A stretch of DNA of 64,000 nucleotides, from contig NW_027490228.1 of assembly GCF_050948175.1 (NCBI RefSeq), positions 496,001-560,000 of the forward strand. Reading direction: 5' to 3'. Shown here piece after piece: positions 13,311-24,790 of this stretch. The DNA comes from Xylocopa sonorina. Taxonomy: Eukaryota > Arthropoda > Insecta > Hymenoptera > Apidae. A program made the translations under genes and the position numbers. The notes under the pieces are model-generated. The model did no database searches and was not told the origin of the DNA. It was given only the letters and a program-made list of their open reading frames with translations. Within the stretch, counting starts at the first letter, position 1. Every line of letters starts with the position of its first letter.

Positions 13311-15240
13311 AGTGTCGCATTTACATTCTTTTGAAAGGAATACGAGGTATACATGGCACTTCGCAATGAATATTATATCTTATCATGAAACGTAGATATG
13401 AGATGCGATATGACGATTTAAGAAGCATTAGAAATCTATTGCTTCGATATGTAGACATCTGCAAACGCTACTTCATGTCAACGAAGTGTCGCATTTACAT
13501 TCTTTTGAAGTGAATACGAGGTATACATGACACTGCACAATGAATATTATATCTTATCATGAAACATAGGAGTGAGATGCGTTATCGCGATTTAAGAAGC
13601 ATTAGAACACTATTGCATCGATACGTAGACATCTGCAAACGCTATTCCCCAGAAAGGAAGTGTCGCATTTACATTCTTTTGAAGTGAATACGAGGTATTC
13701 ATAACACTGCACAATGAATATTATATCTCATCATGAAACATTGAAATGAGATGCGATATCGCGATTTATGAAGCTTTAGAATTCTATTGCTTCGACCTGT
13801 AGATATCTGCAAATACTATTTCCTAGCAAGGAACTGTCGCATTCACATTCATTTGAAGTGTATGCGAGGTATACATGACACTTCGCAATGAATATTATAT
13901 ATTATCATGAAACATAGATATGAGATGCGATATGGCGATTTAAGAAGCATTAGATCCCTATTGCTTCGATACGATGACATCTGCAAACGCTATTTCCTAG
14001 CAAGGAAGTGAGGCATTTACATTCTTTTGAAGTGAATACGAGGTATACATAACACTCGACAATCAATATTTTATATTATCATGAAACATGGTAATGTGTA
14101 GCGATATCGCGTTTTGAGAAGCATTAGAACTCTAATGCTACGATACGTAGACACCTGCAAACGCTTTTTCCTAGCAAGGAAGTGTCGCATGTACATTCAA
14201 TTGAAGTGTATGCGAGGTATACATGATACTTCGCAATGAATATTATATATTATCATGAAACACAGAAATGAGAAGCGATATCGCACTTTGAGAAGCATTA
14301 GAACACTATTGCACCGATACGTAGACATCTGCAAACGCTATTCCCTAGCAAGGAAGTTTCGCATTTACATTCATTATAAGTGTATGCGAGGTATACATGA
14401 CACATCGCAATGAATATTGTTTCTTATCATGAAACATAGAAGTGAGATGCGATATCGCGTTTTAAGAAGCATTAGAACTCTATTGCCTCGACGCGTAGAC
14501 ATCTGCAGACGCTATTTCCTAGCGTGGAAGTGTCGCATTTACATTCCTTCGAAGTGAATACGAGGTGTACATGACACATCGCAATGAATATTACATCTTA
14601 TCACGAAACATAGAAATGAGATACGATATCGCGACTTAAGCAGCATTAGAACTCTATTGCTACGATACGTAGACATCTGAATACGCTATTTCCTAGCATG
14701 GAAGTGTCGCATTTGCATTCGGTTGGAGTGAATACGAGGTATACATGACATTTCGCAATGAATATTATATCTTATCACGAATCATAGAAATGAAATGCGA
14801 CATCTCGTTTTAAGAAGCACTAGGAATCTTTTGCTACGATAAGTAGACATCTGCAAACGATATTCCCAAGGATGCAAACGTCGCATTTACATTCTTTTGA
14901 AGTGAATACGAGGTATACATGACACTTCGCAATGAATATTATATCTTATCACGAAATATAGAAATGAGATGCGATATCGCGATTTAAGTAGTATTAGAAC
15001 CCTATTGCTACGATACGGAGACATCTGCAAACGCTATTTCCTAGCAAGGAAGATTCGCATTTACATTCTTCTGAAGTGTATACGTGGTACACATGACACA
15101 TCGCAATGAACATTATATCTTATCATGAAACATTGAAATGAGATGCGATATCGCGATTTATGAAGCATTAGATCTCTACTGCTTCGAAACGTAGACATCT
15201 GCAAACGCTACTTCCTAGCAAGGAAGTGTCGCATTTTCAT

Positions 15241-16606
15241 TCTTTTGAAAGGAATACGAGGTATACATGACACTTCGCAATGAATATTATATCTTATCAG
15301 GAAACGTAGGTATGAGATGCGATATGACGATTTAAGAAGCGTTAGAAATCTATTGCTTCGATACGTAGACATCTGCAAACGCTATTTCCTAGCTAGGAAG
15401 TGTAGCATTTACATTCTTTTGAGGTGAATACGACGTATACATAACACTGCACAATGGATACTATATCTTATCATGAAACATGGAAATGAGATGCGATATC
15501 GCGTTTTAAGAAGCATTAGAACCCTATTGGTTCGATACGTAGACATCTGCAAACGCTATTTCCTAGCAAGGAAGTGTCGCATTTACATTCTTTTGAAGTG
15601 AATACGAGGCATACATAACACTGCACAGTGAATATTATATCTTATCATGAAACATATAAATGGGATGCGATATGGCGATTTAAGAAGCATTAGAACTCTA
15701 TTGGTTCGATACGTAGACATCTGCAAACGCTATTTCCTAGCAAGGAAGTGTCGCATTTACATTCTTTTGAAGTGAATACGAGGTATTCATAACACTGCAC
15801 AATGAATATTACATCTCATCATGAAACATTGAAATGAGTTGCGATATCGCGATTTATGAAGCATTAGATCCCTATTGCTTCGATACGTAGACATCTGCAA
15901 ACAAGGAAGTGTCGCATTTACATTCTTTTGAAAGGAATACGAGGTACACATGGCACTTCGCAATGAATATTATATCTTATCAGGAAACGTAGGTATGAGA
16001 TGCGATATGACGATTTAAGAAGCATTAGAAATCTATTGCTTCGATACGTAGACATCTGCAAACGCTATTTCCTAGCTAGGAAGTGTAGCATTTACATTCT
16101 TTTGAGGTGAATACGACGTATACATAACACTGCACAATGGATACTATATCTTATCATGAAACATAGAAATGAGATGCGATATCGCGTTTTAAGAAGCATT
16201 AGAACTCTATTGGTTCGATACGTAGACATCTGCAAACGCTATTTCCTAGCAAGGAAGTGTCGCATTTACATTCTTTTGAAGTGAATACGAGGCATACATA
16301 ACACTGCACAGTGAATATTATATCTTATCATGAAACATATAAATGGGATGCGATATGGCGATTTAAGAAGCATTAGAACTCCATTGGTTCGATACGTAGA
16401 CATCTGCAAACGCTATTTCCTAGCAAGGAAGTGTCGCATTTACATTCTTTTGAAGTGAATACGAGGTATTCATAACACTGCACAATGAATATTACATCTC
16501 ATCATGAAACATTGAAATGAGTTGCGATATTGCGATTTATGAAGCATTAGATCCCTATTGCTTCGATACGTAGACATCTGCAAACAAGGAAGTGTCGCAT
16601 TTACAT
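15241..16606 (+). repeat. Tandem duplication of a 4-monomer block (683 bp)
   Basis: The stretch 15241-15923 is repeated at 15924-16606 with few differences. The 683-bp unit is four monomers minus a 13-bp deletion carried at 15898 and 16581. Diagnostic shared variants are CTAGCTAGGAAGTGTAGC (at 15390 and 16073) and ATACGACGTATAC. Confidence 0.88.
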
Positions 16607-19600
16607 TCTTTTGAAAGGAATACGAGGTATACATGGCACTTCGCAATGAATATTATATCTTATCATGAAACGTAGATATGGGATGCGATATGACGATTTA
16701 GGAAGCATTAGAAATCTATTGCTTCGATATGTAGACATCTGCAAACGCTACTTCCTATCAACGAAGTGTCGCATTTACATTCTTTTGAAGTGAGTACGAG
16801 GTATACATGACACTGCACAATGAATATTATATCTTATCATGAAACATAGGAATGAGGTGCGTTATCGCGATTTAAGAAGCATTAGAACACTATTGCATCG
16901 ATACGTAGACATCTGCAAACGCTATTCCCTAGAAAGGAAGTGTCGCATTTACATTCTTTTGAAGTGAATACGAGGTATTCATAACACTGCACAATGAATA
17001 TTATATCTCATCATGAAACATTGAAATGAGATGCGATATCGCGATATATGAAGCTTTAGAACTCTATTGCTTCGACCTGTAGATATCTGCAAACACTATT
17101 TCCTAGCAAGGAACTGTCGCATTCACATTCATTTGAAGTGTATGCGAGGTATACATGACACTTCGCAATGAATATTATATATTATCATGAAACATAGATA
17201 TGAGATGCGATATCGCGCATTAGCAAGCTTTGGAAATCTATTGCTTCGAAACGTACACATCTGCGAACGCTATTTCCTAGCAAGGAAGTGTCGCATGTAC
17301 ATTCAATTGATTTGTATGCGTGCTATACATGACACTTCGCAATGAATATTTTATATTATCATGAAACATGGTAATGTGTAGCGATATCGCGTTTTGAGAA
17401 GCATTAGATCTCTAATGCTACGATACGTAGACACCTGCAAACGCTTTTTCCTAGCAAGGAAGTGTCGCATGTACATTCAATTGAAGTGTATGCGAGGTAT
17501 ACATGATACTTCGCAATGAATATTATATCTCATCATGAAACATTGAAATGAGATGCGATATCGCGTTGTAAGAAGAATTAGATCTCTATGGCCTCGATGC
17601 GGAGACATCTGCAAACGCTATTTCCTAGCATGGAAGTGCCGCACTTACATTCTTTTGATATGAATAAGAGGTACAAATGACACTTCGCAATGAATATTAT
17701 ATCTTATCACGAAACATATAGATGAGATTCGATATCGCGATTTATGTAGCATTAGAACTCTATTGCTACGATACGTAGACATCTGCAAACACTATTTCCT
17801 AGCAAGCAGCAGTCGCATTTACATTTTTTTGAAGTGAATTCGAGGTGTACATGACACTTCGCAATGAATATTATATCTCATCACGAAACATAGAAATGAG
17901 ATGCGATATCACGTTTTAAGAAGCATTAGAACTCTATGGCCTCGATGCGGAGACATCTGCAAACGCTACTTCCTAGCAAGCAGTAGTCGCATTTACATTC
18001 TTTTGAAGTGAATGCGAGGTATACGTGACACTTCGCAATGAATATTATATCTTATCATGAAGCATAGAAATGAGATGCGATATCGCGTTTTGAGAAGCAT
18101 TAGAACCCTATTGCTACGATACGTAGACATCAGCAAAAGCTATTTCCTAGCAAGCAATAGTCGCATTTACATTTTTTTGAAGTGAATTCGAGGTGTACAT
18201 GACACTTCGCAATGAATATTATATCTCATCACGAAACATAGAAATGAGATGCGATATCACGTTTTAAGAAGCATTAGAACTCTATGGCCTCGATGCGGAG
18301 ACATCTGCAAACGCTATGCCCTAGCAAGGAATAGTCGCATTTACATTCTTTTGAAGTGAATGCGAGGTATACATGACACTTCGCAATGAATATTATATCT
18401 CATCACGAATCATAGAAATGAGATGCGATATTACGTTCTAAGAAGCATTAGAACTCTATGGCGTCGATGCGGAGACATCTGCAAACGCTATTTCCTAGCA
18501 TGGAAGTGTCGCACTTACATTCTTTTGAAGTGAATACCAGATATACATGACACTTCGCAATGAATATTATATCTTATCACGAAACATAGAAATGAAATGC
18601 GACATCTCGTTTTAAGAAGCATTAGTACTCTATTGCTAATATACGTAAACATCTGTAAACAATATTTCCTAGCAAGGAAATGTCGCAATTACATTCCATT
18701 GAAGTGAATACGAGGTATACATAACACTCCACAATGAATATTATATCTTATCACGAAACATAGAAATAGAAATGCGACATCTCGTTTTGAGAAGCATTAG
18801 AACTCTATTGCTACGATACGTAGACATCTGCAAACGCTATTTCCTAGCAAGCAATAGTCGCATTTACATTCTTTTGAAGTGAATATGAGGTATACATGAC
18901 ACTTCTCAATGAATATTATATCTTATCATGAAACATAGAAGAGAGATGCGATATCGCGTTGTAAGAGGCATTATAACACAATTGCTACGATACGTAAACA
19001 TCTGAATACGCTAATTCCTAGCAAGGAAGTGACCCATTTACATTCGTTTGGAGAGAATACGAGAACTACATGACACTTCGCAATGAATATTATACCTTAT
19101 CACGAAACATAGAAATGAAATGCGACATCTCGTTTTAAGAAGCATTAGGACTCTTTTGCTACGATACGTAGACATCTGCAAACGCTATTTCCTAGGATGG
19201 AGACGTCGCATTTACATTCTTTTGAAGTGAATACGAGGTTTACATGGCACTTCGCAATGAAAATTATATCTTATCACGAAACATAGAAATGAAATGCCAC
19301 ACCTCGTTTTAAGAAGCATTAGGTCTCTTTTGCTACGATACGTAGACATCTCGAAACGCTATTTCCTAGGATGGAAACGTCGCATTTACATTCTTTTGAA
19401 GTGAATACGAGGTATACATAACACTTCGCAATGAATATTATATCCAATCACGAAACATAGAAATGAGATGCGATATCGCGATGTAAGCAGCATTAGAACT
19501 CTATTGCTACGAGACGAAGACATCTGAATACGCTATTTCCTAGCAAGGAAGTGTCGCATTTACATTCGTTTGGACTAAATACGAGGTTTGCATGACACTT

Positions 19601-21605
19601 CGCAAAGAAAATTATATCTTATCACGAAACATGGAAATGTAATGCTATATCGCGATTTAAGTAGCATTAGAATTCTATTGCTACTATACGTAGGCATCTG
19701 CAAACGCTATTTCCTAGCAAGGAATAGTCGCATTTACATTCTTTTCATGTGAATACGAGGTATTCATGACACTTCGCAAAGAATATTATATCTTATCACC
19801 AAACATAGAAGTGGGATGGGATATCGCGTTTTAAGAAGCATTAGAACTCTATTGCCTCGACGCGTAGACATCTGCAGATGCTATTTCCTAGCATGGAAGT
19901 GTCGCGTTTACATTCTTTTGAAGTGAATACGAGATGTACATGACACTTCGCAATGAGTATTATATCTTATCACGAAACATAGAAATGAGATGCGACATCT
20001 CGTTTTAAGAAGCATTAGGACTCTTTTGCTACGATACGTAGACATCAGCAAACGCTATTTCCTAGGATGGAAACGTCGCATTTACATTCTTTTGATATGA
20101 ATAAGAGGCATACATGACACTTCGCAATGAATATTATATCAAGTCACGAAACATATAGATGAGATGCGATATCGCGATTTAAGTAACATTAGAACTCTAT
20201 TGCTACGGTACGCTGACATCTGCAAACACTACTTCCTAGCAAGCAGCAGTCGCATTTACATTCTTTTGAATTGAATACGAGGTATACATGACACTTCGCA
20301 ATGAATATTATATCTTAACATGAAGCATAGAAATGAGATGCGATATCGCGTTTTGAGAAGCATTTGAACTCTATTGCTACGATTCGTAGACATCTGCAAG
20401 CGCTATTTCCTAGCAAGCAATAGTCGCATTTACATTCTTTTGAAGTGAATTCGTGGTTTACATGACACTTCGGGATGAATATTATAACTTATCACGAAAC
20501 ATAGAAATGAGATGCGATATCGCGATCTAACAATCATTAGAAATCTATTGCTACGATACGTAGGCATCTGCAAATGCTATGCCATAGCAAGGAATAGTCG
20601 CACTTACATTCATTTGAAGTGAATACGAGGTGTACATGACACTTCGCAGTGAATATTATATCTAATCATGAAACATAGAAGAGAGACGCGATATCGCGTT
20701 TAGGAAGCATTAGAGCTCTATGGCCTCGATGCGGAGACATCTGCAAACGCTATTTCCTAGCATGGAAGTTTCGAACTTAAATTCTTTTGAAGTGAATACG
20801 AGGTATACATGACACTTCGCAATGAAAATAATATCTCATCACGAAACATATAAATGAGATGCGATATCGCGATTTAAGTAGCATTAGAACTCTATTGCTA
20901 CTATACGTAGGCACATGCTAACGCTATTTCCTTGCAAGCAATAGTCGCATTTACATTCTTTTGAAGTGAATTCGAGGTTTACATGACACCTCGGAATGAA
21001 TATTATGACTTATCACGAAACATATAAATGAGATGCGATATCGCGATGTAAGAAGCATTAGTAATCTATTGCTACGATACGTAGACATCTGCAAATGCTA
21101 TTTCCTAGCAAGGAGGCGTTGCATTTACATTCCCTTGAAGTGAATACGAGGTATACATGACACTTCGCAATGAATATTATGCCTTATCATGAAACATAGG
21201 AGTGTGATGCGATATCGCGTTTTAAGAAACACTAGAACTCTATTGCTACGATACGCAGACATCTGCAAACGCTATATCCTAGTAAGGAAGTGTCGCAAAT
21301 ACATTCTTTTGAAGTGAATACGAGGTATACATGACACTTCGCAATGAATATTATATCTTATCATGAAAGATCGAAACGAAATGCGATATCGCGTTTTAAG
21401 AAGCGTTAGAACTCTATTGCTACGATATGTAGACATCTGCAAACGCTATATCCTAGCAAGGAAGTGTCGCATTTACATTCTTTTGAAGTGAATGCCAGGT
21501 ATACATAACACTCCACAATGAATATTATATCTTATCATGAAACGTAGAAGAGAGATGCGATATCGCGTTGTAAGAAGCATTAGAACTCTATGGCCTCGAT
21601 GCGGA

Positions 21606-21887
21606 GACATCTGCAAACGCTACCTCCTAGCAAGGAAGTGTCGCATTTACATTCTTTTGAAGTGAATGCCAGGTATACATAACACTCCACAATGAATATA
21701 ATATCTTATCATGAAACATAGAAATGAGATGCCATATCACGTTTTAAGAAGCATTACATTCATTTCAAGTAGAGACGAGGAATACATAACACTGCACAAT
21801 GAATACTATATCTTATCATGAAGCATGGTAATGAGATGCGATATCGCGCTTTGAGAAGCGTTAGAATACTATTGCTACGTTACGTAC
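21606..21887 (+). repeat. Truncated monomer (about 67 bp missing)
   Basis: GAAGCATTACATTC at about 21748-21761 joins the GAAGCATTA block directly to the CATTC block. The CTACGATACGTAG and TTCCTAGCAAGGAA dyads between them are lost. Landmark spacing 21606 to 21887 is 281 bp instead of 348. The join falls within similar short words (GCATTA and GCATTTA), consistent with microhomology deletion or slippage. Confidence 0.8.
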
Positions 21888-22061
21888 ATATCTGCAAACG
21901 CTATTTCCTAGCAATGACGTGACGCATTTACATTCTTCTGACGTGAGTAAGAGGTATACATAACACAGCACAATGAATATTATGTCTTATCATGAAACAT
22001 GATAATGAGATGCGACATCGCGATTTAAGAAGCATTAGAATATCTATTGCTACGATACGAA

Positions 22062-22226
22062 GACAAATGCAAACGCTATTTAATATCAAGGATGTGTCGC
22101 ATTTTCATTCTTATGAAGAAATGCATAACACTCCACACTGAATATTATAACTTATCACGAAGCATAGAAGCGAAATGCGATATCGCGATTTAAGAAGCAT
22201 TAGTAATCTATTGCTACGATACGTAG
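22062..22226 (+). repeat. Shortened monomer near the left-array edge
   Basis: Landmark spacing is 164 bp. The segment around 22125-22135 (TTATGAAGAAATGCATAAC) lacks most of the TGAATACGAGGTAT block. It is the second damaged monomer in the last 2 kb of the left array. Confidence 0.7.
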
Positions 22227-23339
22227 ACATCTGCAAACGCTATTTCCTAGCAAGGAGGCGTTGCATTTTCATTCCCTTGAAGTGAATACGAGGTATACAT
22301 GACACTTCGCAATGAATATTATGCCTTATCATGAAACATAGGAGTGTGATGCGATATCGCGTTTTAAGAAACACTAGAACTCTATTGCTACGATACGTAG
22401 ACATCTGCAAACGCTATATCCTAGTAAGGAAGTGTCGCATTTACATTCTTTTGAAGTGAATACGAGGTATACATGACACTTCGCAATGAATATTATATCT
22501 TATCATGAAACAGAGAAACGTGATGCGACATCTCGTTTTAAGATGCATTAGATCTCTATTGTTACGATACGTAGACATCTGCAAACGCTATTTCCTAGCA
22601 AGGAAGTGTGGCCTTTACATTCTTTTGGAGTGTAGACGAGGTATACGTGGCACTTCGCTATGAATATTATATCTTATCTTGAAACATAGTATTGTGATGC
22701 GATATCGCGTTTAATGTAGCATTCGAACTCTATTGCTTCGGTACGTAGACATCTGGAAACGCATTTCCTAGCTACGTAGTGTGGCATTTGCTTTCTTATG
22801 AAGTTCTGACGAGGTATACACAACACTTCGCAATGAATATTATACCTTATCATGAGACATAGGAGTGAGATGCGATATCGCGTTTTAAGAAGCACTAGAA
22901 CTCTATTGCTACGATACGTAAACATCTGCAAGCGCTATTTCCTTGCAAGGATGTGTCGCAACTGCATTCATTTAATGTGGATTCAAGGTATACATAACAC
23001 TGCACAATTAATATTATATCTTATCATGAAACATAGAAATGATATACGATATCCTGTATTAAGAAGCATTAGAACTCTATTGTTTCGAAACGTAGACATC
23101 TGGAAACGCTATTTCCTAGAAAGGAAGTGTCGCATTTACATTCTTTTGAAGTGAATACGAGGTGTACATAACACTCCACAATGAATATTATATCTTATCA
23201 TGAAACATAGAAATAGGAAGCGATATCCCGTTCTAAGAAGCATTAGATATCTGTTGCTTCGATACGGAGACATCTGCATTCGCTATTTCCTAGTAAGGAA
23301 GTGTCGCATTTACATTCTTTTGAAGTGAATACGAGGTGT

Positions 23340-23910
23340 CACGTCCGGCGAAACTATTTTCCGTTGCTCCGGAGGCTTTACGACACGAGCCTATTTTTCG
23401 GTAATTCGGTCCGCGGGAACGCGTTTAGCCCGGGTCCGACAATTTCGGCTGACGCGACACTAGCGAAAACACTCGCGATAATAAGGGAATGACCCTACCT
23501 TTCGATGACTTCTCTCTCGATTTGTACTTAGAAACGGCGTGGAGGATCGTTCGCTGGGATCGTAGCGGATTTCGTTCTGTTGGCTGCTACGGAAATCTCG
23601 ATCAGTCGCCAGCGAAGAGGAGGACGGCGGTCGGAATTCAGCGATGATGCTGAATGTGGCATAATCGGCGTGATGCGCCGTGGTGTCTGGATCGGAAGCG
23701 TCGACGGTCGCTTCGAAAAGCGGCGTCTGGACTGGTGCGAAGGCAGGTCGCTGGTATACGAGGACTCTCGGGACGCCCTCCAGATATTCACGCACAAGTG
23801 ATCGTATGAAATTCTTCCTACTCGCACGTCGCGTTCTTCGCAAACCGGAAGCACGATTCATTCACCAGGTTTTTCTGTACTTTCGACTAAGATCTGAAGA
23901 ATAGGCGGCG
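23340..23910. other. GC-rich block of the spacer, no recognised gene
   Basis: This block is GC-rich with many CpGs. Open frames overlap on both strands, the longest 133 codons at 23460-23861 on the - strand. They are rich in Arg and Ser and show no domain I recognise. Overlapping frames on both strands are what GC-rich sequence with few stop codons produces by chance. A short hairpin CGGCG-TGATG-CGCCG lies near 23667. It could be the U3 part of an LTR, but this is inference. Confidence 0.6.
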
Positions 23911-24240
23911 GTCTCAACGTCACAAAGCCGATTTCTATACTCCTTCAATTTGATGAGGAGCAACACCAGTTGTATGGAGAACCCGTGGAAGAATTCGTAG
24001 TTAAATGTAATGTCAAAAGTAGAACTAGTATTGTAAACACTTGATAAAATTAATGGATGTGGAAATAGTAGACTTGGTAAAAGAACTTGTACTTGGATAT
24101 AGTAAAAGTAAAAATAAAATATATTCCAGGTTTAAAGTATACAAGAACTGGAGTTATTCTAAGACTAAGACTAAGTTAAAATGGAAATAGAAATCCGATG
24201 CCTGAACCCCACATTGAGGTGGCTAACGATCTAGAACTAG
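23911..24240. other. AT-rich block of the spacer with AATAAA
   Basis: Composition changes sharply to A-rich on the + strand, with GTAAAAGTA and AAAATAAAATAT around 24103-24122. The AATAAA hexamer at 24113-24118 could be a polyadenylation signal for + strand transcription. A single hexamer in A-rich DNA is weak evidence. A short dyad TCTAG-AA-CTAGA lies near 24230. No open frame of note is present. Confidence 0.5.
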
Positions 24241-24248
24241 AGGTTTCG

Positions 24249-24264
24249 ACTCCTCGGTAGGAGT
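24249..24264. repeat. Hairpin, 6-bp stem
   Basis: ACTCCT-CGGT-AGGAGT is a perfect 6-bp inverted repeat with a 4-nt loop. No U tract follows it, and its role is unknown. Confidence 0.6.
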
Positions 24265-24272
24265 TCTCGAGT

Positions 24273-24288
24273 CAGAGTGTGTGCTCTG
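24273..24288. repeat. Hairpin, 5-bp stem
   Basis: CAGAG-TGTGTG-CTCTG is a perfect 5-bp stem with a 6-nt loop, 8 bp downstream of the preceding hairpin. Two close hairpins could indicate a structured RNA if the spacer is transcribed; this is inference. Confidence 0.5.
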
Positions 24289-24550
24289 GGGACGCGTCTC
24301 TGACCTCCTCGGTTCGCGGGGTGCTACGGTCGCGGAGGCTCGCGGTAGGGAGATCGCGTTCCCGCGAGTGGGGGACTCGAGTCTCGAGGCGGAGAACGCG
24401 CGGTCCAGCGAGTGGGGACTCGCGGCTCGCGGTGGGGCTAGCGGCGCATGCCGCTGGCCGGACGCATCTTACTTAGTGTAACTTAGATCTAGGAATTCTT
24501 ATATATGCGTCATGATATGGTATGTATGTCCTAGCTTAGAAGTAATATAG

Positions 24551-24567
24551 AGGATCTAGCAGATCCT
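24551..24567. repeat. Hairpin, 7-bp stem
   Basis: AGGATCT-AGC-AGATCCT is a perfect 7-bp inverted repeat with a 3-nt loop. It lies in the AT-rich stretch between the CpG-dense block and the minisatellite. A TTATATATG at 24499-24507 lies about 50 bp upstream and could act as a TATA element, but nothing else supports a promoter. Confidence 0.6.
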
Positions 24568-24639
24568 GTTCCCGGAATTGGAAAAGACCTCATTCAGGTT
24601 ATGGGCTGCGGCTACGTCTTCCTGCAGGACGGAATCCTC

Positions 24640-24790
24640 GGTGCGAGGGAGATAGGGCTGCCCGTCCTTGGTGCGGGCGAGACAGGTATACTTGGTGGTG
24701 CGAGTGAGACACTGGTGCCCGGTACGAGCGAGACAGGTATACTCGGCGGTGCGAGTGAGGCAGCCGAACTCGGTGTGAGTGAACGCGTGC
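24640..24790. repeat. 51-bp minisatellite in the spacer
   Basis: Two adjacent 51-bp units are clear: 24670-24720 (starts GGTGCGGGCGAGACAGGTAT) and 24721-24771 (starts GGTACGAGCGAGACAGGTAT). A partial unit precedes them from 24640 (GGTGCGAGGGAGA) and another follows from 24772 (GGTGTGAGTGAA). Each unit is built of two related halves sharing the pattern GGTGCGAGTGAGAC. As 51 is divisible by 3, all frames stay in phase. The + frame repeats a GILGGASET-like motif and one - frame repeats CLTRT/CLART. The 98-codon + frame (24601-24897) takes its stop from the adjoining satellite, so it is not an intact gene. Confidence 0.8.

Larger units (their letters stand above)
13301..17520 (+). repeat. Displaced repeat, offset 3,280 bp
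   Basis: The stretch from about 13301 to 14240 is repeated at about 16581 to 17520. The offset of 3,280 bp equals 19 monomers minus two 13-bp deletions. Shared rare variants include TCAACGAAGTG, GATGCGTTATCGCG, CGACCTGTAGATATCTGC and ACGCTTTTTCCTAGC. One monomer inside the pair does not match (about 13935-14075 against 17215-17355), as if it was overwritten by conversion from another monomer. Confidence 0.75.
21061..22512 (+). repeat. Related block pair at 1,142-bp spacing near the array edge
   Basis: The stretch from about 21061 to 21370 recurs at about 22203 to 22512. It shares AAGGAGGCGTTGCATTT, ATTCCCTTGAAG, TATGCCTTATC, AGGAGTGTGATGCG and AAGAAACACTAG. The spacing is about 76 bp short of seven monomers because two truncated monomers lie between the copies. 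Confidence 0.8.
1..23339 (+). repeat. Left satellite array, 174-bp monomers, + orientation
   Basis: This is a head-to-tail array of about 134 monomers of 174 bp. The block ATATCTTATCATGA starts near 1, 349 and 523, with a variant at 175. Each monomer reads in order: that block, GATGCGATATCGCG, AAGAAGCATTAGAACTC, CGATACGTAGACATCTGC, CTATTTCCTAGCAAGGAAG, GTCGCATTTACATTC, TACGAGGTATACATGAC and TTCGCAATGAATATT. Monomers differ mainly by substitutions and indels are rare. The array begins outside the window and ends mid-monomer at about 23339. I saw no gene, tRNA, transposon or orientation switch inside it. Such arrays usually form heterochromatin, often centromeric, but location cannot be proven from sequence. 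Monomers from about 22.6 kb to the right end are visibly more diverged than those further in. Confidence 0.97.
24241..24480. other. CpG-dense block of the spacer with hairpins and a short direct repeat
   Basis: Very high CpG density (runs such as GGTTCGCGGGG and CCCGCGAGTGGG) contrasts with the AT-rich flanks. GCGAGTGGGGGACTCG at 24364-24379 recurs as GCGAGTGGGGACTCG at 24408-24422, a local direct repeat spaced by 44 bp. Two hairpins sit at the left end (24249-24264 and 24273-24288). Overlapping 65-66 codon frames on the + strand have no recognised motif. The block resembles a CpG-island-like or GC-rich LTR/UTR segment; its function is unknown. Confidence 0.55.

Noticed and set aside
23460..23861. 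133-codon frame on the - strand of the spacer, the longest in the window
   Set aside because: It overlaps frames on both strands in GC-rich DNA, is rich in Arg and Ser, and has no domain or motif I recognise. It could be an element remnant but is not supportable as a gene.
24186..24290. tRNA-like stretch with GGTTTCGACTCCT
   Set aside because: It resembles a T-arm only superficially; acceptor, D and anticodon arms cannot be folded around it.
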